From Planctomycetota bacterium (GTDB lineage Bacteria > Planctomycetota > Planctomycetia > Gemmatales > Gemmataceae), in NCBI GenBank assembly GCA_016873095.1, contig VGYC01000019.1, positions 1-59,985 on the forward strand: a stretch of DNA of 59,985 nt, in the 5' to 3' direction. The notes under the pieces were generated by a model, which had not been told where the DNA came from, made no database searches, and was given only the letters and a program-made list of their open reading frames with translations. Position numbers and translations under genes: made by a program. How positions within the stretch are numbered: position 1 is the stretch's first letter; each line of letters opens with the position of its first letter. This document shows, in pieces, positions 45,380-55,207 of this stretch.

Positions 45380-46756
45380 ATGGGTTTCCTTTCCCTCGGG
45401 TGCGGTAGACGGGGCATGTTGACCGTCGGCGCACTGGTTTTGTCCATTCTGGGGAGCTTGCTGCTCCTGAACTTGCCGGGCCGGTGGCTCGATCTGGCAG
45501 CGCCATTCACCTGGACTCACGAAGAAGCGACGCCGGAAAGCGCAACGCCGATCAGCACGGGCCCGCCGCGGCAGTTGCGGCTGGCACACCTGGCGGCGCT
45601 GGGCGCGGATTCCTGGCACAAGCAAGGGTTGCGCGGCGACAAGATCAAGGTTGCCATCCTTGACAGCAGTTTTCGCGGCTATCGTGACTTCCAGGCCAAC
45701 GGCCTGCCCGCAGACCTCGGTCTGCGCTCCTTCCGCATGGACCGCAATCTCGAGGCCCGCGACAGCCAGCACGGGCTGCTGTGTGCCGAAGTCGTGCATG
45801 CCATCGCTCCCGGCGCGGAACTCTTGCTGGCCAACTGGGAACCGGATCGGCCCGAGTCGTTTCTCGATGCCGTTCGCTGGGCTCGCAGTCAGGGCGCCAA
45901 GGTCATTTCCTGCTCGTTGATCATGCCGAGCTGGAGCGACGGCGAGGGGGGCGGGCCGATTCACGGCGCCCTCGAAAAACTGGTCGGCACCGGTGACGCG
46001 TACGGCGACCTGCTGTTCTTCGCCTCGGCCGGCAATATTGCCCAGCGCCACTGGGCCGGTTCATTTCGCCCCGACGATCAACACCTCCATCAATGGGTTC
46101 AGGGCAAGACCGGTAACACGCTGCGGCCCTGGGGCAAGGACCGGGTTGCCGTGGAACTCTATGGCAAGATCGCCGCGGAGTACGAGTTGACCGTGATCGA
46201 CCGGCAAGCGGGAATGACGGTCGGTCAGGCGGTACTGCGGCCATCGTCGGGCAAGAAGAAAGGCGAGTCGTGCTGTGCCGGGGTGCGCTATCTGCCGCGC
46301 GTCGATCGCACCTACGAGGTTCGCGTGCGGCAGCTCTCTTCACGGCCTGGACAGCGGCATGACAAGTTCCATCTCGTGGTGCTGGGTGGTTTCCTGGAGC
46401 ATTCGCGGGCCGGCGGCAGCATTCCCTTTCCGGGTGATGGTGCATGTGTGCAAGCGGTGGGCGCCGTGGACGCAAATGGCCGGCGGCTGTTCTACAGTGC
46501 GTGCGGTCCCAATTCGAAGCGCCTCAAGCCGGACTTTGTAGCCCCGGTGCCGTTTCCCAGCGAATTTCGGGAGCGTGCCTTCGCGGGCACGTCGGCCGCC
46601 GCCCCGCAGGCCGCCGCCCTCGCCGCCCTCATGTGGTCACGCAATCCTGGCTGGACTGCCTCGAAGGTGCGCAACACCATGCAATTGTGCGCCCGAGATC
46701 TCGGCCCCGCAGGCCACGACTGGGAGACCGGCTTTGGAGCCGTGCACCTGCCGTGA
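45380..46756 (+). CDS. Membrane-anchored S8 (subtilisin-like) peptidase
   Basis: 458-aa serine protease. A hydrophobic N-terminal helix (about 13-33) serves as anchor or signal. The catalytic Asp is in VAILDSSF (D95), His in DSQHGLLCAEVV (H131), the oxyanion Asn in FFASAGN (near 217), and Ser in FAGTSAAAPQ (S405). A beta-rich insertion (about 225-370) separates Asn and Ser. No prodomain is obvious. The ATG at 45380 lacks a strong binding site, and an internal ATG at residue 13 is possible. It stands alone, divergent from the amino acid transporter. Confidence 0.88.
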   Translation: MGFLSLGCGRRGMLTVGALVLSILGSLLLLNLPGRWLDLAAPFTWTHEEATPESATPISTGPPRQLRLAHLAALGADSWHKQGLRGDKIKVAILDSSFRGYRDFQANGLPADLGLRSFRMDRNLEARDSQHGLLCAEVVHAIAPGAELLLANWEPDRPESFLDAVRWARSQGAKVISCSLIMPSWSDGEGGGPIHGALEKLVGTGDAYGDLLFFASAGNIAQRHWAGSFRPDDQHLHQWVQGKTGNTLRPWGKDRVAVELYGKIAAEYELTVIDRQAGMTVGQAVLRPSSGKKKGESCCAGVRYLPRVDRTYEVRVRQLSSRPGQRHDKFHLVVLGGFLEHSRAGGSIPFPGDGACVQAVGAVDANGRRLFYSACGPNSKRLKPDFVAPVPFPSEFRERAFAGTSAAAPQAAALAALMWSRNPGWTASKVRNTMQLCARDLGPAGHDWETGFGAVHLP

Positions 46757-46782
46757 TCAGTTTCTTCTTCCGCTAGCTTTCG

Positions 46783-47784
46783 TCACGCTTGTCGATGCAC
46801 GACGCGCACCGTCAGGCCAGCGAGCAGGTCGCGAGATTCGGACGCGGGCAGGCACTCAAGACAACGGCGGGCACGACGCGCGAACTCCTCGGCCGTCGCG
46901 CGTGCTTCCTCCACGGCGCCGCTGGACGCCAGATCGGGGGCCAGCGCCTCGCGCTTGTGGTTTTCCTGCTGCCGAAGCACCTGTCGCACGCGGTTGGCCT
47001 GCGCTTCCGGAGCGCGTGCCAGCAAGCGAATCAACGGCAACGTGAGCTTCTGCTGGTCCAGATCCGTGCCGAGAGATTTGCCGGCACGATTCTCGTCGCC
47101 AACCAGATCAAGCAGGTCGTCGGCAATCTGGAATGACAGGCCGAGATACCGGCCGAAGCTGGCCAGCAGTTCGACCGTTTCGGCGGGTACGTTGGCAAAC
47201 AGGGCGCCCAGCCGGCAACAACAGGAAGTCAGCTCCGCGGTCTTGGCGTCGATGATGGCCAGATACTCTTCCTCGCCAAGGCAGAGATTGCCCCGAGCGC
47301 TGATCTGGTGCAACTCGCCGGCGCAGACTCGATTTGTCGATTCGCCGATGATGCGGCAAGCGCGTGGATCGTCCAGCGTGCTGCACAGGTGAAAGGCATG
47401 CGTGAACAGGTAATCGCCCAGGAGAATGCTGGCCTGATTGCCCCAGGCGGCGTTGACCGTGGCGGCGTGCCGGCGCACACTGGCGCTATCCAGTACATCG
47501 TCGTGCACCAGCGTGGCCGTGTGAATCATCTCGACGACGGCGGCAAGCACGTGGTGCGCGGGCGCGACCGTTCCACACGCCCGAGCAGTCAGCAGCAACA
47601 GGGCCGGCCGTAGACGCTTCCCTCGATAGTTGTCCAGATGGCTGAGTAACCGGGCCACGCCCGGTCGAGCGCTCGATAAATGGCAGTGCAGGATGCGCTC
47701 GACCTCGAGCAGGTCGTCGGCAATGGGCTCATGAAAGCTGTCCGCCGCGACAGGTGCTCGCGACGGGTTAAGCAAAGCGGACAT
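46783..47784 (-). CDS. Polyprenyl diphosphate synthase (IspB/HepT type)
   Basis: 333-aa trans-polyprenyl synthase making the long side chain of a quinone. The first aspartate-rich motif is HDDVLD (D95 onward), with GKRLRP (55-60) before it and the second motif, QIADDLLDLVGD, near 220. The 'GTDLDQQKLTLPLI' segment is also typical. GGAGG lies 9 nt before the ATG. Chain length cannot be deduced reliably. It converges on the subtilase gene and is divergent from tmk. Confidence 0.93.
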   Translation of the reverse strand: MSALLNPSRAPVAADSFHEPIADDLLEVERILHCHLSSARPGVARLLSHLDNYRGKRLRPALLLLTARACGTVAPAHHVLAAVVEMIHTATLVHDDVLDSASVRRHAATVNAAWGNQASILLGDYLFTHAFHLCSTLDDPRACRIIGESTNRVCAGELHQISARGNLCLGEEEYLAIIDAKTAELTSCCCRLGALFANVPAETVELLASFGRYLGLSFQIADDLLDLVGDENRAGKSLGTDLDQQKLTLPLIRLLARAPEAQANRVRQVLRQQENHKREALAPDLASSGAVEEARATAEEFARRARRCLECLPASESRDLLAGLTVRVVHRQA

Positions 47785-48094
47785 GGCGTAACTCCTCCGC
47801 GCCGATGGTGGACCCCGCCGGGCGGGGCCGAAGGCGATGGCGACCTGGACACGGCCGCCGGGCGGATTCCGTTGCCGACAGCAACGGGCTTACCAGACTA
47901 CAACCGCGAAAGAAAGGGGCGGACAACCCGCAAGTTCAGAAGTTTCAAATCCTTTTGAAGGTTTATGAAATGGGGGAAAGAGAATCAATGCAGCCGCATG
48001 CCGGCTCGCTTACCTCAGGTACCGGCGGGGAAATCGACGTGCTGACCTGACAGGTCCAGGCATGTCGTTCGGCGCTCCATAGACTGATCCCATC
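47785..48094. other. Divergent region between the polyprenyl synthase and tmk
   Basis: No firm feature is supported. A 20-codon frame at 47988-48050 (MQPHAGSLTS...) has a purine-rich GGGGGAAAGAG stretch upstream and could be a small peptide or leader, but it has no other support. The region is otherwise promoter space for both genes. Confidence 0.3.
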
Positions 48095-48712
48095 ATGACA
48101 CGCGGCTTGTTTCTGTCCCTGGATGGTCTCGACGGCGCTGGCAAATCCACGCAGTCCCGGCTGCTGGCTGAGTGGCTGTGCGGCCGCGGCTGGGAAGTCA
48201 CGACATGTTCCGACCCGGGCGGCACCGAGATCGGCAAGCTGTTGCGCGAATTGCTGCTCGATCGACGTCGGCAAATGACGCTGGCCTGCGAGGCGTTCCT
48301 GTTCATGGCCAGCCGCGCGCAGCTGACGGCCGAGATCATTCGTCCCGCGCTCCAAGCCGGTCGCGCCGTCATCTCCGATCGCTTCCTGCTGGCCAATGTC
48401 GTCTACCAGGGCCATGCCGGTGGGCTCGACCCGGGATTGCTGCACGCGATGGGCTTGCTTGCAACAGGCGGACTCGAGCCGGACTTGACGCTGGTGCTGG
48501 ACCTGCCGGTAGATACCGCGCTCTCGCGGCGTCAAGGTCCGGCGGACCGCGTCGAAAGCCGGGCCGGCGATTATCACGCCCGCGTACGCGCCGGCTTCCT
48601 CGCCGAGGCCCAGCGCCAACCGGAGCGCATCCGCATTCTCGATGCGTCGCGGCCCGTCGCCGACGTGCATGACGAGATCTGCCGCGCCGTACTGGACCTG
48701 GCCAAGCGTTAG
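48095..48712 (+). CDS. tmk: Thymidylate kinase
   Basis: 205-aa kinase phosphorylating dTMP to dTDP. The P-loop is DGLDGAGKST (10-19), the substrate-side 'ISDRFLLANVVYQG' carries the DR motif (about 92-93), and 'LTLVLDLPVDTALSRR' leads into the lid. Length and motif spacing are normal. The ATG has only a weak binding site. It lies 15 nt before the nicotinate phosphoribosyltransferase gene. Confidence 0.94.
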   Translation: MTRGLFLSLDGLDGAGKSTQSRLLAEWLCGRGWEVTTCSDPGGTEIGKLLRELLLDRRRQMTLACEAFLFMASRAQLTAEIIRPALQAGRAVISDRFLLANVVYQGHAGGLDPGLLHAMGLLATGGLEPDLTLVLDLPVDTALSRRQGPADRVESRAGDYHARVRAGFLAEAQRQPERIRILDASRPVADVHDEICRAVLDLAKR

Positions 48713-48727
48713 GCGCAGGAGGTTTGC

Positions 48728-50197
48728 ATGACACCTTCTGATCCATTTGCCGTCAAGCGGGCGGCGATGCGCGCGGAGTTCTTCGACCGTTTCTTCCTCC
48801 TGGGCGGCTGGCTGGGCGGGACCGACACGTACAAGCGAACGATGTGGGCGGCAGTGCCGGACATCGCCGTCGCCCGGGCAGGGTATGCCTTGACGATGCG
48901 CAAGGGACTGCCGGAACCCGACGCGGCGAATCAGCTCATCATGGCCGGCCACGAAGCCATGCTGGCCCAGTGGTTTCAGCGTCCGCTCCGCCGTGCGGAC
49001 ATCGAACTGGCGGGACAGTGGTTCGAGCGGCAGTCCGCCGTCAAAGCTTTTCCGAAGCATCTCTGGGACACGATCCTCCGGCAACAGGCTGGCGCCGACA
49101 TTTTTCTGCCCATCGATATCTGGGGTTTTCCCGGCGGACAGACGTTTTTGCCAGGAGTACCGTGCCTTTTCTTTGAAGGCATGGGCGGGGCAATCTCGTA
49201 CCTGGAGCCGGCGATGTGCCGCTACTTCGCGCCGGTCATCCAGGCGACGAAAGGGCGTATCATGAAGCTGGCCGCCGGCCGCGACGCCGAGTTCGGCCTG
49301 CGCTCCGCGCCCAATGAACAGGCCAACATCTTGTTGTTGCTGGCACGCTACGTCGGCGGCCGGGGGCAGTTGACCTCCAATGACACTGCCGAGTTCCTGT
49401 TTCCGGAATTGTTCCGTTCAGTCGGCACCATCGGTCACGAGATGATGTGCGCCGCTCAGTCTTTCGAGCGCTCTCTCGGCGATGCCGAATACGAAATGAT
49501 GGACCGTTTCGTCGCCGCCCTCGGCTTCGGTTCGCTGCTATGCGACCTGGTGGATGCCGAGACGGTGGGGCTGGAAAATGCCCTGCGCGTCATGAGGGCA
49601 CATCCCGCGACCGATCAAGTTGGCATTCGCGTCGATTCCGGCGACATCGCCGGGCAATGCGTGCGCTACTTCCAGCGAATCAAGGCCGCGGGCCTGTCGC
49701 CACGGCTGATTGTGTTCGAGGACGAGGTGACGCCGGAGGCGGTGCGTCGCGTCTACGGACATTTTCGCGAAATGACCGGCGAGGAGCCAACCATGCTGTT
49801 CCCCGGCGCCGGCGGCTACTGGTGGCGGCTGGTGCACCGCGACACGCTCGCCGCCGCCTTCAAGCGCAGCGCCACCGAGGATCGCCCCAACGTCAAGTTT
49901 TCCAACTCGCCGGGCAAGGAAACGCTGGGCGGCTACCTGCGCGTATACGGGGAAGGCGACACGTTGATCGTTGCCGACGCCTCTGAGCCCCCCTACGGCG
50001 AAGCGCTGTTCGTCAAGCTCGTCGAGCAAGGCCGCATCGTCCATCGCGAGAGCTTCGAGGCGCAAGCCGACCGGGCCGACCGTACCTGGGGACGCTACAA
50101 GCAGGTTCGCCTCTCCGAAAAAATCAGCGAATATCGAGATCGCTTCCAGGCGATGCGGCAAGCGGAGATCGGCAGGGTACTGACAGGTCGCGGGTGA
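48728..50197 (+). CDS. Nicotinate phosphoribosyltransferase family protein
   Basis: 489-aa enzyme of the NAPRTase/NAMPT fold, which makes nicotinate mononucleotide from nicotinate and PRPP for NAD salvage. Visible are 'GGTDTYKRTMWA' near the N-terminus, 'GTIGHEMMCAAQ'-like active-site His region, 'GIRVDSGDI' (phosphate binding) and 'KFSNSPGKETLGG' (family KxSxxPxK). Some of these diverge from PncB, so it may be a sister subgroup. GGAGG lies 5 nt before the ATG. It is probably co-transcribed with tmk. Confidence 0.86.
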   Translation: MTPSDPFAVKRAAMRAEFFDRFFLLGGWLGGTDTYKRTMWAAVPDIAVARAGYALTMRKGLPEPDAANQLIMAGHEAMLAQWFQRPLRRADIELAGQWFERQSAVKAFPKHLWDTILRQQAGADIFLPIDIWGFPGGQTFLPGVPCLFFEGMGGAISYLEPAMCRYFAPVIQATKGRIMKLAAGRDAEFGLRSAPNEQANILLLLARYVGGRGQLTSNDTAEFLFPELFRSVGTIGHEMMCAAQSFERSLGDAEYEMMDRFVAALGFGSLLCDLVDAETVGLENALRVMRAHPATDQVGIRVDSGDIAGQCVRYFQRIKAAGLSPRLIVFEDEVTPEAVRRVYGHFREMTGEEPTMLFPGAGGYWWRLVHRDTLAAAFKRSATEDRPNVKFSNSPGKETLGGYLRVYGEGDTLIVADASEPPYGEALFVKLVEQGRIVHRESFEAQADRADRTWGRYKQVRLSEKISEYRDRFQAMRQAEIGRVLTGRG

Positions 50198-50232
50198 TTT
50201 TGGACAACCTTCATTGCAGCTAGCAAGGAGAA

Positions 50233-52167
50233 TCACCGCTCGTCCCACGTCAATGTCACGCGGGACACCGGCCCGGCGACGCGCAAGCGCATGAAGTCAA
50301 GCTTGCTGAGCACATTCGGCTCACGCTCGATGACCACGCGGCTGGGAAGCGCACGCATGCCTGACTGGTAGTGCAGGCTCAAGACGATCACGCCGTCTTC
50401 GGGAACGACGTCGGCCAACGTGATATGATGTGCATCGGCATGGACCAGTTGCGCTTGCCCCTTGAGCGTGAAGGTCGGTAGGTGCGGTTGGACAGCGAAC
50501 AGCCAACCGTTGCCGGCCTCGCTGACCTTCGCGACGAGCTTGGCGGATGACCAGTTCGCAAGCCGCTTTCCCGTGGCGGGGGACCAGGCGACAATCCAGC
50601 CGACGTTGTATAGCCGGCAGTACTGCTCGAGTTCGAGGTCGCTCATTGACGACAGCGGCAAGTCGTTGAGCTTGTCGCCGACCAGACCGATTTTCGCGTG
50701 CTGGATGGTATGAACCGGGTCAAGGGCGCCGATGTACGATCGCCCTGTGAGCAAGGTCAACAGCGCGGTCCAGTGCGACATCTCGCCGGGGCGGCTTTCC
50801 CAAAGGATGCGTGCCTCCGGGCCGGTGTAGAGGATCAGCCTGTCCACGATGGACTTTTCCTCGCGCCCTAATCCGATCGCCAGCGGCTCGGCAATCGACA
50901 GCCGGGTCCAGAGTTGCGCCAGCGCCGGCTGCACAAACCATCCGACACCGGCGGCAGCGACCAGACCGAGGACGCAAGTGCCAAGGCCGCCGATCCGGCT
51001 TCGCCCGAAGCACAGGACGCGCGTCCAGGCATGTGCGGCAGGAAAGGCCGCGAACCACAGGGCCGGCAAGAGCAAGCCAAGATGGCCCACCTGACCCAAC
51101 GCCTCGCAGGATACGCCGAGGAAAGCGAGCAAGAGCATGGTGCCGCCGCCGACAGCAAGCATGCGCGCCGCCGGCCGTTGCTTGCCGCGATGCAGCATCC
51201 AGATGCCGGCGAAGCCGCTGGCCAGAAGTCCGACCGCCGCGGCACGGTCCAGGGCCCCACCCCATAGCGGCGCTTCCCACAGGGTCCGCAGAGTCCGATG
51301 AGGCAGCAAGCACGACGCCCCGTCACACGGCGCGCGTAGCCACCAGAACGTCAGCCAGTCGCGCAGCCAGAAAGCGTTGATCGCCAGCGCCGCCACCCCG
51401 TTGGCCAGCAGGGCGACGTGCCAGAGGAGCATGCGATGCTTGGCGCCGACCGAAAAGTAATAGGCAAGTCCCAGGATCGCGAAGAAGGGCATGAGCAGCG
51501 GCTGCGCGAAGCAGCCAAGCCCCGCGGTGGCGACCAGTCCCAGCCAGCAGCCGACGCCGGGGGCGCAGTGAAAGCGGATGAGCAAACCGGTATGCGCCAG
51601 CAGGGCCATGGCGCCCAGCCAGATTTCCACCTCGCCTTCGCGCAGGGCGTGGTGTTGTGGCTGTCCCCACCACAACACGAGAGCAGCCGTTGCCGCCATG
51701 GCGGTGGCGGACCATGTCAGGCCGAAGCCGCGGCCGGCGACCAGGAGCAGCAAGGGCGTCAGCAGGCACGTGAGTGCCAGGCCGACCTTGTATGCAGCCG
51801 GCTGATAGCCGGTCCCTGCAGCCAGCAAAAAGACTTGCGCCAGCCGGCTGCCGCTATGGATGGGGGTTACCGGGCAGCCGCCGTCGTTGGCCGGGTCGTA
51901 ACAGCACCCGCTGCCGGTTGCCGATAGTGCCCGGGCAGTGATGGTTCCCAGGTAGAGATTGGCCGGGTGCTTGCCCGTGACGATCGGCTCGTCGCTGAGC
52001 AAGCGCTGCCATGCCGCCGACACCGGCAGGGGCCCGAACAAACTCAGCACCATCCAGCCATGCCAGGCGAATAGCAGGATCAAGCAGCCCACGGGGACCA
52101 GGAAAGCGCGGCAAGCAGGCGCGGGCGTCGGCGGGGTGTCCGGATTGAGTTTGGCAGCCGCAAGCAT
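50233..52167 (-). CDS. Polytopic membrane protein (glycosyltransferase/YfhO-like)
   Basis: 644-aa protein with about 11 to 12 hydrophobic segments between residues 20 and 420, then a soluble C-terminal domain (about 440-644). An early extracytoplasmic loop has DEP and 'GKHPANLYLG', and the C-terminal part has 'GWIVAWSPATGKRLANW'. The layout of many membrane helices plus a periplasmic beta-rich tail resembles GT-C-type or YfhO-like proteins of planctomycetes, but no catalytic motif is certain. The ATG has no clear binding site. It lies downstream of the Rieske gene on the same strand, with hairpins between them. Confidence 0.75.
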   Translation of the reverse strand: MLAAAKLNPDTPPTPAPACRAFLVPVGCLILLFAWHGWMVLSLFGPLPVSAAWQRLLSDEPIVTGKHPANLYLGTITARALSATGSGCCYDPANDGGCPVTPIHSGSRLAQVFLLAAGTGYQPAAYKVGLALTCLLTPLLLLVAGRGFGLTWSATAMAATAALVLWWGQPQHHALREGEVEIWLGAMALLAHTGLLIRFHCAPGVGCWLGLVATAGLGCFAQPLLMPFFAILGLAYYFSVGAKHRMLLWHVALLANGVAALAINAFWLRDWLTFWWLRAPCDGASCLLPHRTLRTLWEAPLWGGALDRAAAVGLLASGFAGIWMLHRGKQRPAARMLAVGGGTMLLLAFLGVSCEALGQVGHLGLLLPALWFAAFPAAHAWTRVLCFGRSRIGGLGTCVLGLVAAAGVGWFVQPALAQLWTRLSIAEPLAIGLGREEKSIVDRLILYTGPEARILWESRPGEMSHWTALLTLLTGRSYIGALDPVHTIQHAKIGLVGDKLNDLPLSSMSDLELEQYCRLYNVGWIVAWSPATGKRLANWSSAKLVAKVSEAGNGWLFAVQPHLPTFTLKGQAQLVHADAHHITLADVVPEDGVIVLSLHYQSGMRALPSRVVIEREPNVLSKLDFMRLRVAGPVSRVTLTWDER

Positions 52168-52335
52168 GGCGGCCGGATCGTAGCCCGCAAGTGTGCCTGC
52201 GACAAGATGAATGCATGCACAACGATTACAGCTTGCGTCGCCATTGTGATTACTCTTCCCATTTTCCTACACCATGCGCATCGTTCTCGTGAGAGAGTGG
52301 AAGAAGTGCGGGGGGACAGGAAGCCTGGCAAAGTC

Positions 52336-52370
52336 GCTACCGGCTCGGTAGCCGATTCCGTAGCGGAATC
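52336..52370. repeat. Two tandem short-loop hairpins
   Basis: GCTACCG-GCT-CGGTAGC (52336-52352) and GATTCCG-TAG-CGGAATC (52354-52370): perfect 7-bp stems with 3-nt loops separated by one base. They sit between the Rieske gene end and the polytopic membrane protein start, both on the minus strand. No T-tract follows; an RNA-processing or attenuation role is possible. Confidence 0.5.
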
Positions 52371-52429
52371 CGCAACAATTCCGCCAATCCAGATCCGGCA
52401 GACCTTTCCGTCGGAATTTGCGAGTTCCG

Positions 52430-53533
52430 CTACGCGTCTGCTTGCAGCGCTCGTCCCAGAAGCTGATGAAAGTGGTAGCCGCCCGCCTCGCGTTTGACGC
52501 TGAATCGGCCGGTGGAGTAGGACCGGCTTTTCAAGCCGCGTTGCACTTCCTCGCATACGCCCATGTCCTCGATCTGCACCTGATCGGCGACGGCGATGCT
52601 GTCGGCAATGTACTTCTGGGCATCAACTCCATCGACGTCGGCGAAGTAAAAGTCGAACAGGATCTTGCAGCGATCCGGACCCAGCGGCAGCACCAGATTT
52701 GTATCCATCACGCCCTGGTAGAGATTGATCATGAGATTGGGGTAGATCCACCAGTAATACGCCGTATCTCCGGTGCGGACCTTGCCGACCGTGGGGTCGT
52801 CGGCCGGCTTGAGCGGGCTCACCTGCACGCTGCACCGGGCGAAGACGTCGGTGTGGTAGCGCGAGTAGTCGATGGCCCCCGCCAGCCCGGGATGCACGGT
52901 GTTGACGTGATAGCCGCCGTCGAGATAGTTATCGACGAAGACCTTCCAGTTGCAGCCCAGTTCGTAGTCGCGGCGGGCGACGCATTGCAACCGCTCCAGG
53001 CCGACAGGCGCGACCTTGTCGGGAAACGGTGCGAGGAACTCCGGCAGCGGCTGTGGCGGCGCACCGGCATGCACGAAGACCAACGGCCCGCAAACATCGA
53101 CGGCCATCGGCACCAGGCCATTGTCTTCGCGGCAAAAATCCTCGACGCCCGCGAATTCCGGCGTGCCGCGCAGCCGGCCGCTCAGATCGTAGGTCCAGCC
53201 GTGATACCGGCAGCGAAACGTCCTGGCCGTGCCTTGCGGCTCATTGATCACCTGGGCGGCTCGATGCCGGCAGACGTTGTGAAAGGCGCGCAGTGTCCCT
53301 TCCTCGTCGCGACAGACCAGGACAGGTTCACCGGCCATCTCGATGGTAAAGAAACTGCCGGGTGCTGCCACTTGCTCGGCTCGTCCCGCCGCCAACCAGC
53401 TACGGCCGAAGACTTGCCGCCGCTCAAGGTCATGGATGTCTTCATCGAAGTACCACGCGCTGGGGATGGTGCGGGCCCGCTCCAGCGGCAAGGTCGGATC
53501 GAAGTCGCGGAGCTTTTCAGACAGGGTTGCCAT
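52430..53533 (-). CDS. Rieske non-haem iron oxygenase, alpha-subunit type
   Basis: 367-aa oxygenase. The Rieske [2Fe-2S] ligands are C88 and H90 (CRHR) and C108 and H111 (CRYHGW). The mononuclear iron ligands are H209 and H214 in 'DGGYHVNTVHP', with an Asp/Glu in 'IEDMGVCEEVQRGL' later. This is the ring-hydroxylating or choline/carnitine-type (CntA-like) family; the 'YHVNTVHP' motif fits either. No reductase gene is adjacent. GAGGAG lies 7 nt before the ATG at 53533. It is divergent from the DUF1501 gene. Confidence 0.9.
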   Translation of the reverse strand: MATLSEKLRDFDPTLPLERARTIPSAWYFDEDIHDLERRQVFGRSWLAAGRAEQVAAPGSFFTIEMAGEPVLVCRDEEGTLRAFHNVCRHRAAQVINEPQGTARTFRCRYHGWTYDLSGRLRGTPEFAGVEDFCREDNGLVPMAVDVCGPLVFVHAGAPPQPLPEFLAPFPDKVAPVGLERLQCVARRDYELGCNWKVFVDNYLDGGYHVNTVHPGLAGAIDYSRYHTDVFARCSVQVSPLKPADDPTVGKVRTGDTAYYWWIYPNLMINLYQGVMDTNLVLPLGPDRCKILFDFYFADVDGVDAQKYIADSIAVADQVQIEDMGVCEEVQRGLKSRSYSTGRFSVKREAGGYHFHQLLGRALQADA

Positions 53534-53710
53534 GGCCGATCTCCTCACCCAACATTCTATGGCAGCGAACGTCGCCTGCGGTCTTGCGCACTCGTGCGCT
53601 TGCAGTCGCGCAAGAGCGCAAGCGCTGAAAAATGCAGTTCTCGGTGTCGGCCCGTCTCGTTTCCGTGTAAGATTGAGTTGTTGCCGTCAACAAGGCCGAA
53701 GGAAATCGTC

Positions 53711-55207
53711 ATGCTGCGAGTCCTTGGATCGCCGAAGCGATTTTGCGATGGCATCACGCGCCGCGATATGCTGCTGGCGGGCGGCCTCGGCACGATGGGC
53801 CTTGGCCTGCCGGAGTTCTTGCAGTTTGCGGAGGGACGGACGGCGGCGACGGCGGCGCGCAGCTTCGGCCGGGCCAAGTCGTGCATCCTGCTCTTCCTCT
53901 ACGGTTCGCCGAGCCAGCTAGAGCTTGCCGACATGAAACCGGATGCCCCCGCGGAGATTCGCGGCGAGCTGCGCCCCATCCGGTCCACCTTACCGGGCTG
54001 CGATGTCTGCGAGTTGTTGCCAAACACTTCGCGCGTCATGGACAAGCTGACGGTCGTGCGGTCAATGACGCACCCGTATCCCATTCACGGTGTCGCCTTC
54101 GCGACCACGGGTATTCCGCAGATCGACGTGGCAATGGAGTTGAGCCCGCGCGACGGACGGCACTGGCCGTTCATGGGCTCGGTCGTGGACTACGTGCAGC
54201 GCGAGCGGGAACAGGGCCGACCGCGCCGCGGCGTGCCGGACAACATCGCTCTCCCCTGGCAATTCAGCAGCCAGCGCGTCGGCGAGGTGCCGCGCGCGGG
54301 CCCCTACGCCGCCTTCCTGGGCAACGCCCACAACCCGCTCTGGACCGAATTCCATGGCCAGGCCACCGGCCACATTGTCAAGACGCTTGGCGAGCAACGC
54401 CTCGACGTTCTGGAGCCATATGTCGGCATCACTCCGGACAGTCGTTTTGAGCTGGCGACCACGTCGCAGCTGGCCCCCGAGATTACACTGGACCGGCTCA
54501 GTCGCCGGCGCTCGCTGGTCGAGCAGTTCGATCGCGCCCGGCAACGGCATGACGAGGAAGGCGTCACGCGCGGCATGGATCGCTATCGCGAGATGGCGTA
54601 CAACATGATCGGCTCGGACCGGATTCAGCGCGCCCTCGATATCGGCCGCGAGCCACGCAACCTCCGCGAGTCGTATGGCATGACGGTATTCGGACAAGCG
54701 TCGCTGGCGGCCCGACGGCTGGTCGAGGCCGGCTCGCGTTTCGTCACCGTCTTCTGGGACGAGTTCGGGCTGGCCGGCTCCGGCTGGGACACCCACTGGG
54801 AACATTATCCGCGCATGAAGAACGAACTCATGCCCGGATTCGACATGGCTCTTTCCGGGCTCATTCGCGACCTGGATGGGCGCGGCATGCTGGACGAGAC
54901 GCTGGTGCTGGTGCTGAGCGAGCATGGCCGCACGCCTCGCATCAACAGCGCCCGTGGCGGCGGCCGCGATCACTGGTCGGAAGTCTACAGCATCCTCATG
55001 GCCGGCGGCGGCGTCGCACGCGGCCGCGTCGTCGGTCGCTCCGACCGCCACGGTGCCACCGTCGCCGAACGGCCCGTTTCACCCAAGGATATTCTGGCCA
55101 CCACGTACCACCTCCTGGGCATCGACCCGGAAACGACGGTCACCGACCGCATCGGCCGGCCGCTGCCGCTGGTATCTGGCAACGTGGTGTCAGAGGCGCT
55201 GGCGTGA
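53711..55207 (+). CDS. DUF1501 (Tat-exported sulfatase-like) protein
   Basis: 498-aa member of the DUF1501 family, abundant in planctomycetes. A twin-arginine signal (GITRRDMLLAGGLG, about 15-28) leads. Conserved segments include 'LFLYGSPSQLELADMKPDAP', 'LGNAHNPL', 'GWDTHWEHY', 'VLSEHGRTPRI' and 'GRDHWSEVYS', typical of the family and suggesting an alkaline-phosphatase-like fold with metal-binding Asp and His. AAGGA lies 7 nt before the ATG; the frame is open far upstream only by chance. DUF1501 genes often sit beside DUF1549 cytochrome genes, but none is present here. Its role is unknown. Confidence 0.92.
   Translation: MLRVLGSPKRFCDGITRRDMLLAGGLGTMGLGLPEFLQFAEGRTAATAARSFGRAKSCILLFLYGSPSQLELADMKPDAPAEIRGELRPIRSTLPGCDVCELLPNTSRVMDKLTVVRSMTHPYPIHGVAFATTGIPQIDVAMELSPRDGRHWPFMGSVVDYVQREREQGRPRRGVPDNIALPWQFSSQRVGEVPRAGPYAAFLGNAHNPLWTEFHGQATGHIVKTLGEQRLDVLEPYVGITPDSRFELATTSQLAPEITLDRLSRRRSLVEQFDRARQRHDEEGVTRGMDRYREMAYNMIGSDRIQRALDIGREPRNLRESYGMTVFGQASLAARRLVEAGSRFVTVFWDEFGLAGSGWDTHWEHYPRMKNELMPGFDMALSGLIRDLDGRGMLDETLVLVLSEHGRTPRINSARGGGRDHWSEVYSILMAGGGVARGRVVGRSDRHGATVAERPVSPKDILATTYHLLGIDPETTVTDRIGRPLPLVSGNVVSEALA

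Noticed and set aside
45014-46051. A 345-codon minus-strand frame opposite the subtilase
   Set aside because: It overlaps the catalytic Asp and His region of a clear protease on the other strand and has no domain of its own.
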